A stretch of DNA of 51,240 nt from Bacillus proteolyticus (lineage in GTDB: Bacteria > Bacillota > Bacilli > Bacillales > Bacillaceae_G): positions 1 to 51,240 of the forward strand of contig NZ_MACH01000071.1 in assembly GCF_001884065.1 (NCBI RefSeq). The letters run 5' to 3'. Below, in pieces: positions 9,613-18,892 of the stretch (position 1 is the stretch's first letter; every line of letters starts with the position of its first letter). The position numbers were made by a program, and so were the translations under genes. A model generated the notes under the pieces. It did not search any database, had not been told where the DNA came from, and saw only the letters and a program-made list of their open reading frames with translations.

Positions 9613-9636
9613 AGCAGTTAGCTTTTGCTAGCTGCT
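9613..9636 (+). repeat. 24-base hairpin, identical copy at 40783-40806
   Basis: AGCAGTTAGC-TTTT-GCTAGCTGCT followed by CTTTTA is terminator-like. The same 24 bases occur in inverse orientation at 40783-40806. Both copies are preceded by a GATTG sequence, so the repeat is slightly longer than the hairpin. Confidence 0.65.
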
Positions 9637-9711
9637 CTTTTATTTATGAAAAAGTAAGATTCTTTATAATGACTCTTCTTTATTTCTCAATATAAAGATC
9701 ATTGGATTTTC

Positions 9712-9834
9712 GCTAACAATTCCGTTATTGGTACAATTAACGTGGGTATCGAACCTGTTGGTATAGATATTACACCAGATGGAACTCTTATTTACGTTGT
9801 AAATAAAACAAATGTTTACATAGACAGAACATAG
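9712..9834 (+). pseudogene. Fragment of a YVTN beta-propeller protein
   Basis: The frame reads ANNSVIGTINVGIEPVGIDI then TPDGTLIYVVNKTN and stops. This is one blade of a YVTN-type seven-bladed propeller (family pattern SVIxTIxVGxxPxGVAxTPDGxxxYVxN). No start, no export signal and no further blades are present, so this is a scrap of a lost cell-surface protein gene. Confidence 0.6.
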
Positions 9835-9938
9835 ATTTTATATAGACATGTACAATTTTTGTTCATGTTTTTAATTGAAACATACAAATAAAATGGTGAT
9901 AAGTAATTATCTTTATCATTGAATAATTTTTATTCCGG

Positions 9939-9961
9939 CACCTATACTAGGTGCTCTTTTT
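9939..9961 (+). terminator. Terminator-like hairpin abutting the IS remnant
   Basis: GGCACCTA-TAC-TAGGTGC followed by TCTTTTT, ending exactly where the IS6-type terminal repeat begins at 9962. It could end transcription of the propeller fragment's former gene. Confidence 0.5.
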
Positions 9962-10254
9962 GGTTCTGGTGCAAAAACTTCAAAATATCTAAAAAAAGTC
10001 TTTCAGACTTGGACATACTGATACTATTACTCTAAAAAAGGATGTGATTGGTATGGAAAAGCAAAATCTATTCTTTCAGAAATAGAAGCGATGCATATCA
10101 TTAAAAAAGGCCAACTTATTTTACGGGACAAGTCTGTCCAAAATGAAATGAAGTGAAGTTTATTCATCAACTATTCGGAATGTCTGCATAAGAATAGATT
10201 CCATTAGGAATCAATATACATCTTTCAAATAAATACAATCTTTGCACCAGAACC
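9962..10254 (+). mobile_element. Internally deleted IS6-family element (293 bp)
   Basis: Terminal inverted repeats GGTTCTGGTGCAAA (9962-9975) and its complement TTTGCACCAGAACC (10241-10254) bound the element. Inside, a leader with AAAAAGGATGTG precedes a transposase start MEKQNLFF at about 10053, which runs directly into C-terminal-like sequence EIEAMHIIKKGQLILRD and FIHQLF-type sequence in broken frames. The central DDE domain is deleted, leaving both ends: a MITE-like derivative mobilisable only in trans. A related left end occurs at 48905-49001 and a lone terminal repeat at 49807-49822. Confidence 0.7.
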
Positions 10255-10567
10255 CTTTCGAGGATAGCCATGGGTAATGGCATATGCCCATCATTCGAAG
10301 AAAGGCAAATATCCCAAATTAAAATACCCTCTTTCAAAATATCGAATGGGGGTATTTTATAGCGGCTTAGTTAATATTGACTTGTAACATTTTGATCTTT
10401 CTATATAATAAACACTAAAATTCTTTCTAGTTAATTATATCTTTGAATAACAACAGCATTCCATAGTACCTCTTTTGGAAGTGAAAAAATTATGCTACAT
10501 GGTATTAAAGAAAATAATCAAAATACAACTATTTACACATAAACTGATTAATTGTTTACAAACAAAA
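10255..10567. other. Intergenic with terminator hairpin
   Basis: A hairpin (about 10320-10358, AAAATACCC paired with GGGTATTTT) is a probable terminator. Nothing else is recognisable before the leftward CPBP gene ends at 10568. Confidence 0.45.
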
Positions 10568-11449
10568 TCAATGTTTAGTAAATCTTATTATTCGTGACAC
10601 AATTATTGCAGTTATTAAGATAATAAGAGCGGTTATCAAGCCGGACTCTCCAATCCAAATCTCAGATTGATGTCCTGTACTTGCACGCGCGAAAGGTCCT
10701 TGAATAATGGCATTCCAAGTAGTATGGATGATAACCGAAGGCCAAATGCTACCTGTTAAAAGTCGTAGATAAGCAGTAATATAACTGAATGGTACAATAC
10801 AAAAATAGATGCCAAGTACAGAGAGAAAGATAGATGTTCCCTCTACGTATAATCCAGCAATAACAATTGGGACATGCCACGTTGCCCAAATCAATCCACT
10901 AATAAGGATGGGACGTGAAAATTCCGCATCGACTAGCCTTGTGAGCATATACCCCCGCCAACCCATTTCTTCCCCCATAACTGGGATTAAGTTAAGCAAG
11001 CTTCCTAAAACGCCGCTCAATACTACTAGATAAATGAAACTGAATGGTGCCGGTAAATACTGAAGTCCAAGTATATTGTAGATTGGTTCTAACATACCAC
11101 CTTCGGGATGCTGAAACCTCGCAATTCCGCTCAACCAGGCGATAGAATAAGTAATTCCACATATTATCATAGGTATTAACAGAGCAAGACCAATCCCCTT
11201 CCATATCTTTAAGTTACCGAGACTAAAAGATACATCTTTAAACCCTTCTTTCAGTATTATGCGAGTCAAAATAGAAGAAAATGCTGGGGTAAACATATAT
11301 ACCACAATAAGCGGCATACTTTTAGTAATTATTACTACTACATTTAGGATAATAGAAGTAATGATTAAGATACTCAGAAAGAGTTGAAGTCCTATTTTAG
11401 CACGTTGGATTTTATCTTTATTGTGGAACGATTTTGCGTGTAATATCAT
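10568..11449 (-). CDS. CPBP-family intramembrane protease (CAAX/Abi)
   Basis: A 293-residue polytopic membrane protein with about seven hydrophobic segments. The catalytic motifs of the CPBP (ABI/Rce1-like) family are in order: EEMGWRGYML (paired Glu at 160-161), then WATWHVPIV, then IHTTWNAII. Members cleave prenylated or small membrane proteins; in Firmicutes they often act in bacteriocin self-immunity or are of unknown role. No bacteriocin gene is visible nearby. The gene stands alone. Confidence 0.88.
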   Translation of the reverse strand: MILHAKSFHNKDKIQRAKIGLQLFLSILIITSIILNVVVIITKSMPLIVVYMFTPAFSSILTRIILKEGFKDVSFSLGNLKIWKGIGLALLIPMIICGITYSIAWLSGIARFQHPEGGMLEPIYNILGLQYLPAPFSFIYLVVLSGVLGSLLNLIPVMGEEMGWRGYMLTRLVDAEFSRPILISGLIWATWHVPIVIAGLYVEGTSIFLSVLGIYFCIVPFSYITAYLRLLTGSIWPSVIIHTTWNAIIQGPFARASTGHQSEIWIGESGLITALIILITAIIVSRIIRFTKH

Positions 11450-11808
11450 TGTAATCCGCCCTTCCCCTTTAATTCACTTGTTTATCGAATTTACTTCTTG
11501 TCATTTCCACAGACACAATTTAGAATAAAAATATTTTGACATACAGATCATTCATCTTTAAAATCCCTCCCAAACTCATAATCTAGTCTTACTTGCGACT
11601 CATCAATGTAATTATTATTTATAAGTTGTCATAGCCGTTAGTACAAAAGTGTAATGATTAACCTATGACTTGTGTCAATTTAACCTTATGACAATATGTA
11701 ACTAGAAAATATGATATGGAATAGATAACAATTGAATTAAGGCAAAGGATTCGTGCAAGTACATGAATCAATCTTGCTTATAAAAATAATTCAATTGAGG
11801 TGGCAAAG
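11450..11808. other. Divergent promoter region
   Basis: About 350 bases between the leftward protease and rightward esterase genes. Both promoters must lie here; no operator was recognised. A GAGGTGG ribosome binding site precedes ATG 11809. Confidence 0.4.
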
Positions 11809-13134
11809 ATGAATAAGAAAAGGATAATTGCAATGGTTAGTACAGCTTTATTAGTCACAGGATGTGTGGAAGTAGGAAACGCTCAAACGGTAGCAGTCGA
11901 AAATTCAGGTCAATCAATCCAAAAAAATATAATTAAATCAATACAATCACAAGCTTACCCATTAAAAACGATAGAGCCATCAAAAACATTTGAGGATTTA
12001 AAACCACTTAAGAAAATGATTGGGAGCGCACAATATGTAGCATTAGGAGAGAATACTCATGGAAGCTCTGAAATTTTCACTATGAAGTTTCGACTTGTGA
12101 AATATTTGGTTACTGAGATGGGTTTTACAAATTTCACAATGGAAGAAGATTGGGGAAACGGCTTAAAGCTAAATGAATATATCCAAACAGGAAAAGGAAA
12201 CCCTAGGGAATTTTTAAACTTTTTATATCCTACTGATGAAATTATAGCCATGATTGAGTGGATGAAAGATTATAATGCTGATCCATCCAATAAAAAAAAG
12301 ATCCAATTTATTGGGCTCGACTTAAAGGAGTTGGACCAAGGTTGCTTTAATAAAGTAATTGATTATGTAAGGCTGCATCGACCAGATTTGCTGGCAGAAG
12401 TAGAAGAAAATTATAAAGAATTGTCGGCTTTTAATGGAAGTACACAGGAATATATGGACCTTGCTCCTGAAATAAAAGAAAAGTTCAAAGCAAACGCTGA
12501 GAGAGTAGCTCGATTACTAAAAGATGAGAATAAGCAAGCCAACACAGAAATAGTTTCACCCGAGTACATCTGGGCGAAAGCAACGGCAAGTGCAATAGAG
12601 AAATTTACCACAATGCTAATTCCTAACGACTATCCAAGTATGTTAAAGCTACATGAGCAATACTTGGCCGATCATGCAATGTGGGCACAAGAGACATTGG
12701 GTGGTAAAACAATGGTATGGGGACACAATATTCATATAGCTAAAGGAATTATCGATGAGAAATTATACCCTTATGTTGCGGGGCAATTTTTGAAGGAACG
12801 TTTAGACAATAATTATGTCACAATTGGCAGTACAACTACGGAGGGGAATTTCACCTTATACAACGCCACTGGAGATAAGATTACAACGGATCTGATTCCA
12901 CAAGATATAAATAGTTTCAATTATACCCTCGGAAAAGTACCATATAAAATGTTTTTATTGGATAACCGTCACCTTAAAGGACCAGCAGAGAAATGGGTTA
13001 AAGCAAAAAGACCATTACTAAGTATAGGGGCACGACTCTTACCGAACGAATCGGCATACTTTGATAAGTCATTGCTTGAGCAATTTGATATTATTTTTCA
13101 CATTCGAAAAACAAGTCCATCTCATATTAAATAA
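11809..13134 (+). CDS. Erythromycin-esterase-like lipoprotein
   Basis: The ATG at 11809 is preferred to the upstream GTG because GAGGTGG overlaps the latter. The 441-residue protein has a signal peptide ending LLVTGC, a lipobox, so Cys would be lipidated and the protein anchored outside the membrane. The Ere/succinoglycan-biosynthesis fold follows: LGENTHGSSE (His near 84), FTMEEDWGNG, FIGLDLK, VWGHNIHIAKG and the C-terminal YDKS-like region. Relatives EreA/EreB hydrolyse the macrolide lactone, but B. cereus Ere-like proteins may lack that activity. Resistance should not be assumed; an extracytoplasmic location would be odd for drug detoxification. Confidence 0.87.
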   Translation: MNKKRIIAMVSTALLVTGCVEVGNAQTVAVENSGQSIQKNIIKSIQSQAYPLKTIEPSKTFEDLKPLKKMIGSAQYVALGENTHGSSEIFTMKFRLVKYLVTEMGFTNFTMEEDWGNGLKLNEYIQTGKGNPREFLNFLYPTDEIIAMIEWMKDYNADPSNKKKIQFIGLDLKELDQGCFNKVIDYVRLHRPDLLAEVEENYKELSAFNGSTQEYMDLAPEIKEKFKANAERVARLLKDENKQANTEIVSPEYIWAKATASAIEKFTTMLIPNDYPSMLKLHEQYLADHAMWAQETLGGKTMVWGHNIHIAKGIIDEKLYPYVAGQFLKERLDNNYVTIGSTTTEGNFTLYNATGDKITTDLIPQDINSFNYTLGKVPYKMFLLDNRHLKGPAEKWVKAKRPLLSIGARLLPNESAYFDKSLLEQFDIIFHIRKTSPSHIK

Positions 13135-13145
13135 AAGTACAAAAC

Positions 13146-13176
13146 AATCCCTTCTTGCATCTGCAAGAACGGGATT
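13146..13176 (+). terminator. Rho-independent terminator
   Basis: AATCCCTTCTTGC pairs with GCAAGAACGGGATT around ATCT, one mismatch, followed by ATTTTA, just past the esterase stop codon. Confidence 0.8.
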
Positions 13177-13336
13177 ATTTTATGGAGATTAATATAAGCA
13201 TCTTTTTTAACCAGAAGTAGGTTACTCTCCCCTTTTTAGCATCATTTAGAAATGTCATATGACACTTTTACACTAGTGAGAATGACAAAAAAAGCAGTAC
13301 AATTCGGTTATTACATAGATAGGAGTGATGAACTTT

Positions 13337-13915
13337 ATGAAATTAAGATTCATCCAGAATGGTTATTTTTTATTGCTAACTTTCGTTACAGGATTGTTCT
13401 ATTTTTGTTTTTATCTAATAGCTCTGCTATTCAGCTTCACCCTTTCATTTACGGTAATTGGGATTCCACTAGTTATACGCGTACTACAGACTACTACACC
13501 TTTTATCCAATTCGAGCGCATACAGACGAAAATTTATACAGATATTTCAACAGACTCTTATGATAGAAGTATAACAATAGATACATCGAACTGGACTCAG
13601 GTGAAATTAGTGCTTACAGATCGCCGTACTTGGTCTGCTGTCTATTGGTTAATGCAGAAACTTACGATTGGCATTTTTAGTCTTATTAGTGCAACCATTT
13701 TTTATGTAATGCCACTTATGTTCCTGTTGGCACCACTACTGTATCGCTACATCGAAATGAATATTATTTTCATACAGATAGATACTTTTTCCAAGTCACT
13801 CTTTGTAATGTTTATGGGTATAGTATTTACCGCCATAAGTATTAGAATAGTAGATCGTTTGACAAAGAAAATTGGGGGCTATACACGTAGTATGATTCGG
13901 CAACTAAATCAATAG
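13337..13915 (+). CDS. Sensor-domain membrane protein (putative sensor, PF13796-like)
   Basis: About 192 residues with four hydrophobic segments. FSFTLSFTVIGIPLVIRVLQ in the N-terminal half and VMPLMFLLAPLLYRY in the C-terminal half match the putative-sensor domain that usually precedes NarL-type kinases in actinobacteria and bacilli. AGGAG at 13321-13325 suits ATG 13337; ATG 13328 is too close. It lies 115 bases ahead of the fused kinase-regulator, so the two probably form one signalling unit. Signal unknown. Confidence 0.75.
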   Translation: MKLRFIQNGYFLLLTFVTGLFYFCFYLIALLFSFTLSFTVIGIPLVIRVLQTTTPFIQFERIQTKIYTDISTDSYDRSITIDTSNWTQVKLVLTDRRTWSAVYWLMQKLTIGIFSLISATIFYVMPLMFLLAPLLYRYIEMNIIFIQIDTFSKSLFVMFMGIVFTAISIRIVDRLTKKIGGYTRSMIRQLNQ

Positions 13916-14030
13916 AAGTTTGCAGTCTGTGAGTAGTATCGCAGTTTTAAATTTAAAAGTATAATAAGACATGAAGGATTAAATTTTAATATAGGAAGTA
14001 AAATGGTAGGCTATTTAGGGGGTAAATGAC

Positions 14031-15818
14031 TTGTTAGATATGGTTAAGTATTGGTTTTGGTATGATTGGATTATGTTAGGGATACGTCTACTTACTAGTG
14101 TGTCTATCATCCTAGCTACATTAAGTTTTCAGGATGGGTTAACATTGCCACTTTGGATCATTATTCTTTGGGAGGTTGTTGCCTTCTCAATTCCATGGGT
14201 AGCCTTACTGTTCAATTACAAATATTACTTGTTCACAGAAATACTGCTGTATGGTGGACAATGTATATATTTAACCTCATTATTTCCGGAAGCTTACAAC
14301 ATATTTCTTATATCGGTGTTTCTAATTGCTGTAAATAGTAAGCATTTGTCCTATTATTGGACAGCTCCAACAACAGTTTTTATAACAACTGGAATTTTCT
14401 ATGCGGTTGCGCCAAGTAATAGCTATTGGGCTATGGTCACCTATTATGGATTCGCTTATGTAATGGGATTCGCTTTTCATTTATTAATCGCCAATCATAA
14501 GCAAAATGAAGCAATTCGTAAACAAAACGCAGTACTTGAGCAATATATGTCTCAGATTGAACGCATTACACTGGCAGAAGAACGGAACAGGCTGTCGAGC
14601 GAGCTTCATGATACAGTTGGTCACGCTTATACTTCTATTATTATGGGGATGGAAACGTTGCGTACCGAACTTGCTACTGAAATGGGTATACAGAGGCTAG
14701 ATTCTCTGCTTGAAATGGGGCGTAAAAGCATCGAGAACGTGAGAGGTTATCTACACCAAATGGATTCTCCGTGTCAATCCCCTTCCTTGATTCAATCTCT
14801 ACAAAATCTTGGAGCCGAATTTCAGGAGCACGCTCAGGTAAATGTAAGTTTTAGGACATTCGGAGAGGAATATCAATTGTCTCGGCAAGCGAAGATCGCA
14901 TTCATTCGTTGCTTACAAGAGTCCCTTACGAATGCAGTACGTCATGGTCAAGGGACTGAAATTATAGTTTCATTGCAGTTTGAACAACAATATACGAGGT
15001 TAGAAGTTCAAGATAATGGAACAGGAAATGTAGAATGGCAGGAAGGCTTTGGTATGAATGCGATGAAAGAGCGGGCAATGAATTTGCAAGGTCAATTGTC
15101 TGTATATACAAAGCCAGAGGAAGGAATGCTTGTTACTTGTACCATACCACGACAAACTGAAATAAAAGATGGACTTATTCGTTTGTTAATTGTAGACGAT
15201 CAGCCATTTGTTCGGGAAAGTTTGAGAACACTACTCGATAGATATGAAGATTTAAATGTAGTCGGTTTGGCTGAGGATGGCAATCAAGCCATCGATTTGT
15301 GTGGGCGCCTTCAACCCCATGTTATACTTATGGATTTAGATATGCAGCACATGGATGGAGTCGAAGCAACCAAAAAGATTAAGCAACAATGGCCACATAT
15401 CCGCGTATTGGTTTTTACAACTTTTCAGGATACCGAACAGGCGTTGGAATCATTTCGCAATGGTGCGGATGGTTTTTTACTCAAATCTATTGAAACGTTG
15501 GAACTAGCTAATACGATTCGACTTATTCACAAAGGTGGGACACTAATTGATCAGGGAATGTCTCACAAAATATTTGAGAAGTTTGATGAGCAAAAAGAGA
15601 CACCACAATCAAAAGCAACCGCTTATGAGCTAACAGCTAGGGAGATAGAAATATTGCAACTAGTAGCAAAAGGACTTCGATACACTACCATAGCATCAAG
15701 GTTATATTTATCGAATGGTACTGTCAGAAATTATGCTTCCACAGCTTATACAAAGCTAGGAGTCCGTAACAAAGAAGAAGCTGTTCAAAAGGCTCTAGAA
15801 ATTGGAATTATTGAATAA
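14031..15818 (+). CDS. Single-chain sensor kinase fused to LuxR-type response regulator
   Basis: A continuous 595-codon frame, TTG start eight bases after AGGGGG. Order: four to six membrane helices (about 1-155); HisKA_3 dimerisation domain with phospho-acceptor His 193 in SSELHDTVGH; an HATPase domain (LQESLTNAVRHG, DNGTG, GFGMNAMKERA); a receiver domain starting LLIVDDQPFVRE, with Asp 435 in LMDLDMQHMDG and KS in FLLKSIE; and a LuxR/NarL helix-turn-helix (LTAREIEILQLVAKGL ... NGTVRNYASTAYTKLGV). DesK/DesR-type pairs are normally separate genes. Here the receiver and DNA-binding domains are attached to a membrane kinase, so DNA binding would occur at the membrane unless the protein is cleaved. 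No frameshift or stop occurs at the domain junction (about residue 380). Confidence 0.9.
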   Translation: MLDMVKYWFWYDWIMLGIRLLTSVSIILATLSFQDGLTLPLWIIILWEVVAFSIPWVALLFNYKYYLFTEILLYGGQCIYLTSLFPEAYNIFLISVFLIAVNSKHLSYYWTAPTTVFITTGIFYAVAPSNSYWAMVTYYGFAYVMGFAFHLLIANHKQNEAIRKQNAVLEQYMSQIERITLAEERNRLSSELHDTVGHAYTSIIMGMETLRTELATEMGIQRLDSLLEMGRKSIENVRGYLHQMDSPCQSPSLIQSLQNLGAEFQEHAQVNVSFRTFGEEYQLSRQAKIAFIRCLQESLTNAVRHGQGTEIIVSLQFEQQYTRLEVQDNGTGNVEWQEGFGMNAMKERAMNLQGQLSVYTKPEEGMLVTCTIPRQTEIKDGLIRLLIVDDQPFVRESLRTLLDRYEDLNVVGLAEDGNQAIDLCGRLQPHVILMDLDMQHMDGVEATKKIKQQWPHIRVLVFTTFQDTEQALESFRNGADGFLLKSIETLELANTIRLIHKGGTLIDQGMSHKIFEKFDEQKETPQSKATAYELTAREIEILQLVAKGLRYTTIASRLYLSNGTVRNYASTAYTKLGVRNKEEAVQKALEIGIIE

Positions 15819-16679
15819 GAAAAATGTTTTTTGTTTCTTTACAGCAAAGTAAACTGTAGTTACAATTTGCAATAAAGGATAAACTTACGAATTTAACGAA
15901 TTCCCCGAAATAATTCTCCTTCCTCAAGCGTGTGAAGGGCGTAGCCCAACGATAGTAACATTATGTTTCTATAAAAACACCCTATAGAATAGACTTTTTT
16001 AATTGTCTATTCTATAGGGTACATTTTAGAATGAGTGTCTTTTTTATAAGCATTAATATCTTTATACAAACGAAGAAATAGTGACCATTATTCCTCTCAA
16101 TGCGATTGTCCCTAGCATTCCTAGTAATACAACTCCAGTTAAACAAATCAGGTCTGCAAGACAAATTGAAGACTGAGACAAAGGAACAAACGGCACTATT
16201 ATAAAATATAAGAACTGATTATCTAAAAACAACTTCTGATAACGATAATTATGGAAACGAGCTGTCCAGACTGGCTAGCTCTTTTTTGTTAATGATATGT
16301 ATCCGCTTGGTCATAACCGCTGCCTAAACGTTATGTCTAAGTAGTATAGCAGTCGTATGACTATAATTGCAACCACATAGTACTGATAAAAATCATCTAT
16401 CCCAGTGACAGGTTAAGGAGTGGTGAATTTTATATTCCACTTAGTAGAGATACACGAGTAGTTGGGATACGGTGATGCGAAATGCAGACACATTTATATT
16501 CTATATGGTTAATAAAAAGTAATAACCAAGAATAGTATTTGTAGATGCTCGTATAGATAAACCACTATCCTTTAGGAGGGTTCATCTTCTTAGATAAAGA
16601 AGGATTCTCCAATTCCGCTCTAGAATGAACAGTAATGTATAATATATCCCCCTAAAATATGGAAAGGAGGAAGTGGAAT
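15819..16679. other. Intergenic, 0.86 kb
   Basis: Contains a perfect 16-bp inverted repeat (15979-16020) and a second hairpin near 16262-16284 (GAGCTGTCC...TAGCTC then TTTTTT). A short GTG-started ORF at 16081-16179 (ends RSARQIED) has no good ribosome binding site and is not recognised. The rest is AT-rich and featureless. Confidence 0.4.
15979..16020. terminator. Perfect 16-bp inverted repeat
   Basis: ACCCTATAGAATAGAC pairs perfectly with GTCTATTCTATAGGGT around a 10-base T-rich loop. It follows the fused kinase gene by 160 bases and may be its terminator, though perfection over 16 pairs without a long T-run also fits a small palindromic repeat. Confidence 0.55.
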
Positions 16680-17333
16680 TTGAGCAGGATTATTTGGTAT
16701 ATATCTACTGTTTTTGCTGTTATAGTAGCTAGTTATGTTGTTTTCCAATATTTTATTTTGGATGGATCTCAATCAGGACTTATAAAAATGAAACTTATGT
16801 ATGTAGCTAAATTAAGCAGTTTTTGGTACATTATATTATTTGTACATATTACAACAGGTATATTAGCGTTAGTAATTGGTCCGTTTACGCTGTCCACAAA
16901 CTTTAGAGAAAAGAATGTCAACCGTCATCGATTACTCGGAAGAATCTATATGGTTGGTATATTATTAGGCGGCATATCAGGACTATACTTAGCCTTTTAT
17001 GCTTCGGGTGGTTTACTAGCAAAGCTTGGTTTCGGTTTCGGATCCTTACTTTGGCTAATATCAGCATATCAAGCATTAAATAGAGTTCAAAACAAAAAAA
17101 TTCAAGACCATCGCAATTGGATGATCAGAAATTATTCTTTAACCTTTGGGGCAGTTACATTAAGAATTTGGTTACCTTTGTTTATTGTGTTATTCGGCCC
17201 AGAGCAGTTTGAACAAAGTTACGCTGTTATTGCGTGGTTATCTTGGGTACCGAATTTAATTATTGCAGAAGTATTCATAAGACAAAGAACTAATAAAGGA
17301 ATATACCTGAAAAGAGATGATTTATGGTATTAA
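16680..17333 (+). CDS. DUF2306-family membrane protein
   Basis: The AAAGGAGG ribosome binding site (16663-16670) lies inside the longer ATG-started frame, so TTG 16680 is the likely start, giving 217 residues. Seven or so hydrophobic helices, with conserved His and Arg in the loops (HITTGILALVIGPF, NRHRLLGRIYM, IQDHRNWMIRNYSL), match the DUF2306 family, whose His residues suggest haem or metal binding. Function unknown; it stands alone. Confidence 0.8.
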   Translation: MSRIIWYISTVFAVIVASYVVFQYFILDGSQSGLIKMKLMYVAKLSSFWYIILFVHITTGILALVIGPFTLSTNFREKNVNRHRLLGRIYMVGILLGGISGLYLAFYASGGLLAKLGFGFGSLLWLISAYQALNRVQNKKIQDHRNWMIRNYSLTFGAVTLRIWLPLFIVLFGPEQFEQSYAVIAWLSWVPNLIIAEVFIRQRTNKGIYLKRDDLWY

Positions 17334-17957
17334 CGTATCGTTAAGAGTAGGGATATTTTAGTAATGTAATGGTTTTATAAATGAATTAACTTGTACAAAT
17401 TATAAAGTAAGCTATTGAGGTGTTAGTTAATAATCTATCATTAAAATAATTCAAGAAAAATAGCACGTTGGTTTCTAGTGAGCATAAACCGCTATTTTAA
17501 AGGCGTTTTATAAAAGAATAAATTTTGAAAATATGTTAATACTATATATACACCAAGGTGCAAGGTGAATAGCCATCGAATTCTTCTTATGCATGCACAA
17601 TTTTTGTGCATGCTTTTTCTTCAATAAAGTAAGGATTTTGTTTAATTTCCATTAACCTTTTTATCCCCTTCGAATATAGTAATATCATCCAAGTGAATAC
17701 CCAGGTTGCTCTGGATCAGCTTCCTAGTGTTCCTGGTGCTCCTATTACGAAGAATCCGTTTATAACCAGCGGGTTCTTTAATTTTTTCTGCATTTAATAA
17801 CTATTTTATTCAACTTTCCATTAAGCTAATTTTTCTAATAAACCTTACAAACTTGTAATACTAATGTCACCTAAAAGAATGTTTTCCTGGCTAATAATGG
17901 TTTAATATATAGATTGTTAACTTTATTAAACAAAACACCATTGGTAGGTGACAGTTT
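17334..17957. other. Intergenic with two terminator hairpins
   Basis: 17591-17613 is a perfect GCATGCACAA/TTGTGCATGC hairpin followed by TTTTT. A second (about 17749-17778, AAGAATCCG paired with CGGGTTCTT) precedes TTTTTT. Between them a short GTG frame at 17693 reads ALDQLPSVPGAPITKNP and runs into the second hairpin; not recognised. The two terminators suggest that genes or fragments have been lost here. Confidence 0.45.
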
Positions 17958-18338
17958 GTGGAAAGAAAATTATTACGTTATGGCATTGTATGTATAGCTT
18001 TTATTACTATCCCCATTTTATTTATACACTTTGTTTCATCTCAATTCGTTCCAAAAGAATACAGTGAAGAATGGCCGGAAGTAAGTAAAACTACTGAACT
18101 AATAACTATCGGTTACTTTAAAAAAGAAAAGGATCTTGATATTATAATTAAAAAAATTGAACCTTCAGAAGAATATAGAACACATGAAATCCACCTATAC
18201 GGACATGTGGCAGATAATAAAAAGCAAAAAGTTTCTGCTGTTGTAAATTTTCGTGATAACTATTCAATTAGAGACACATCTGAAGTTAAAATCAAAGAGC
18301 CTTTAAATAAAGGTTGGATGCTCTTTCAGTTAAAATAA
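17958..18338 (+). CDS. Small membrane-anchored hypothetical protein
   Basis: A 126-residue frame with GTG start shortly after an AGGTGAC site. Residues 7-28 form one hydrophobic anchor, after which a soluble, charged domain faces outward (KTTELITIGYFKKEKDLD, IHLYGHVADNKKQKVSAV). I do not recognise the family. Composition is normal. Confidence 0.65.
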   Translation: MERKLLRYGIVCIAFITIPILFIHFVSSQFVPKEYSEEWPEVSKTTELITIGYFKKEKDLDIIIKKIEPSEEYRTHEIHLYGHVADNKKQKVSAVVNFRDNYSIRDTSEVKIKEPLNKGWMLFQLK

Positions 18339-18431
18339 CGCTTTTGTTTATTGAAAATCAATTAACTATAATTTGAAAAATCGAAAACATTTACTCAATG
18401 CTTTTTCTGAATACTCATGATATTATTTATG

Positions 18432-18475
18432 TGCTGATGTTCACCATCCCAAGAGCTCAGTAATTTCATCCACAG
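18432..18475. repeat. Dispersed ~38-bp repeat next to a hairpin (copy at 34818-34858)
   Basis: GCTGATGTTCACCATCCC, then AGAGCTCAGTAATTTCATC, is matched at 34818 by GCTGGTGTTCACCATCCA, then AACCAGTAACTACATC, in the same orientation. Both copies are followed directly by a strong terminator hairpin (here GCTCCACTCTC/GAGAGTGGAGC, 18476-18505). Confidence 0.55.
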
Positions 18476-18505
18476 GCTCCACTCTCGCCCTTTTGAGAGT
18501 GGAGC
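18476..18505. terminator. Rho-independent terminator
   Basis: GCTCCACTCTC pairs with GAGAGTGGAGC around GCCCTTTT, followed by TTTTATTT. It suits termination of the rightward small-protein gene and may also face the leftward MazG-like fragment. Confidence 0.8.
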
Positions 18506-18558
18506 TTTTATTTATGAGGATTATCCTCAATTCATTTTTATAAAATTCAAATTTTTCC

Positions 18559-18855
18559 CTACTTCACATCAACGCGTTTTTGACTAGCTTCTCGGCTGAA
18601 TCCGTCTGGGTACCTTGTTGCTAATTTAGAGATATTCATTTGTGCAATATCTTCTAAGGTATATCCAATTTCGTGAGACATGATGGAAATGTAATACAAA
18701 AGGTCTCCTAACTCTAAAGCCAATCTATGGGTGTTTCCTTCCTCTTCTCCTGGGCAATGAGCCGGAGCAAATCCATGACCGTGAAATATACCTTTTTTTA
18801 CAATATTTGCAGCCTCACCAGCTTCTCCCTTAAAATTTCGTTCTGGGGGTGCCAC
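18559..18855 (-). pseudogene. N-terminally truncated MazG-like pyrophosphohydrolase
   Basis: The frame reads KGEAGEAANIVKKG, then LALELGDLLYYISIMSHEIG and a normal C-terminus. EAGEAAN and ELGDLLYY carry the ExxE and ExxD metal-binding Glu/Asp pairs of all-alpha NTP pyrophosphatases. The helix that normally precedes the first motif is missing: the frame starts at a GTG only ten residues ahead of it, with no ribosome binding site, and the upstream bases are those of the divergent ger promoter. It is probably a 5'-truncated remnant, although a short functional form cannot be excluded. Confidence 0.6.
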
Positions 18856-18892
18856 AAAATTTCAAGTTGATAGCGATATGTTGCTATCCCAA

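Noticed and set aside
13252-13563. 103-codon forward ORF
   Set aside because: Overlaps the sensor-domain gene in another frame; weak start context; the PF13796-like frame is the real one.
16081-16179. 32-codon ORF ending RSARQIED
   Set aside because: No ribosome binding site and no family resemblance; could be a scrap but unsupported.
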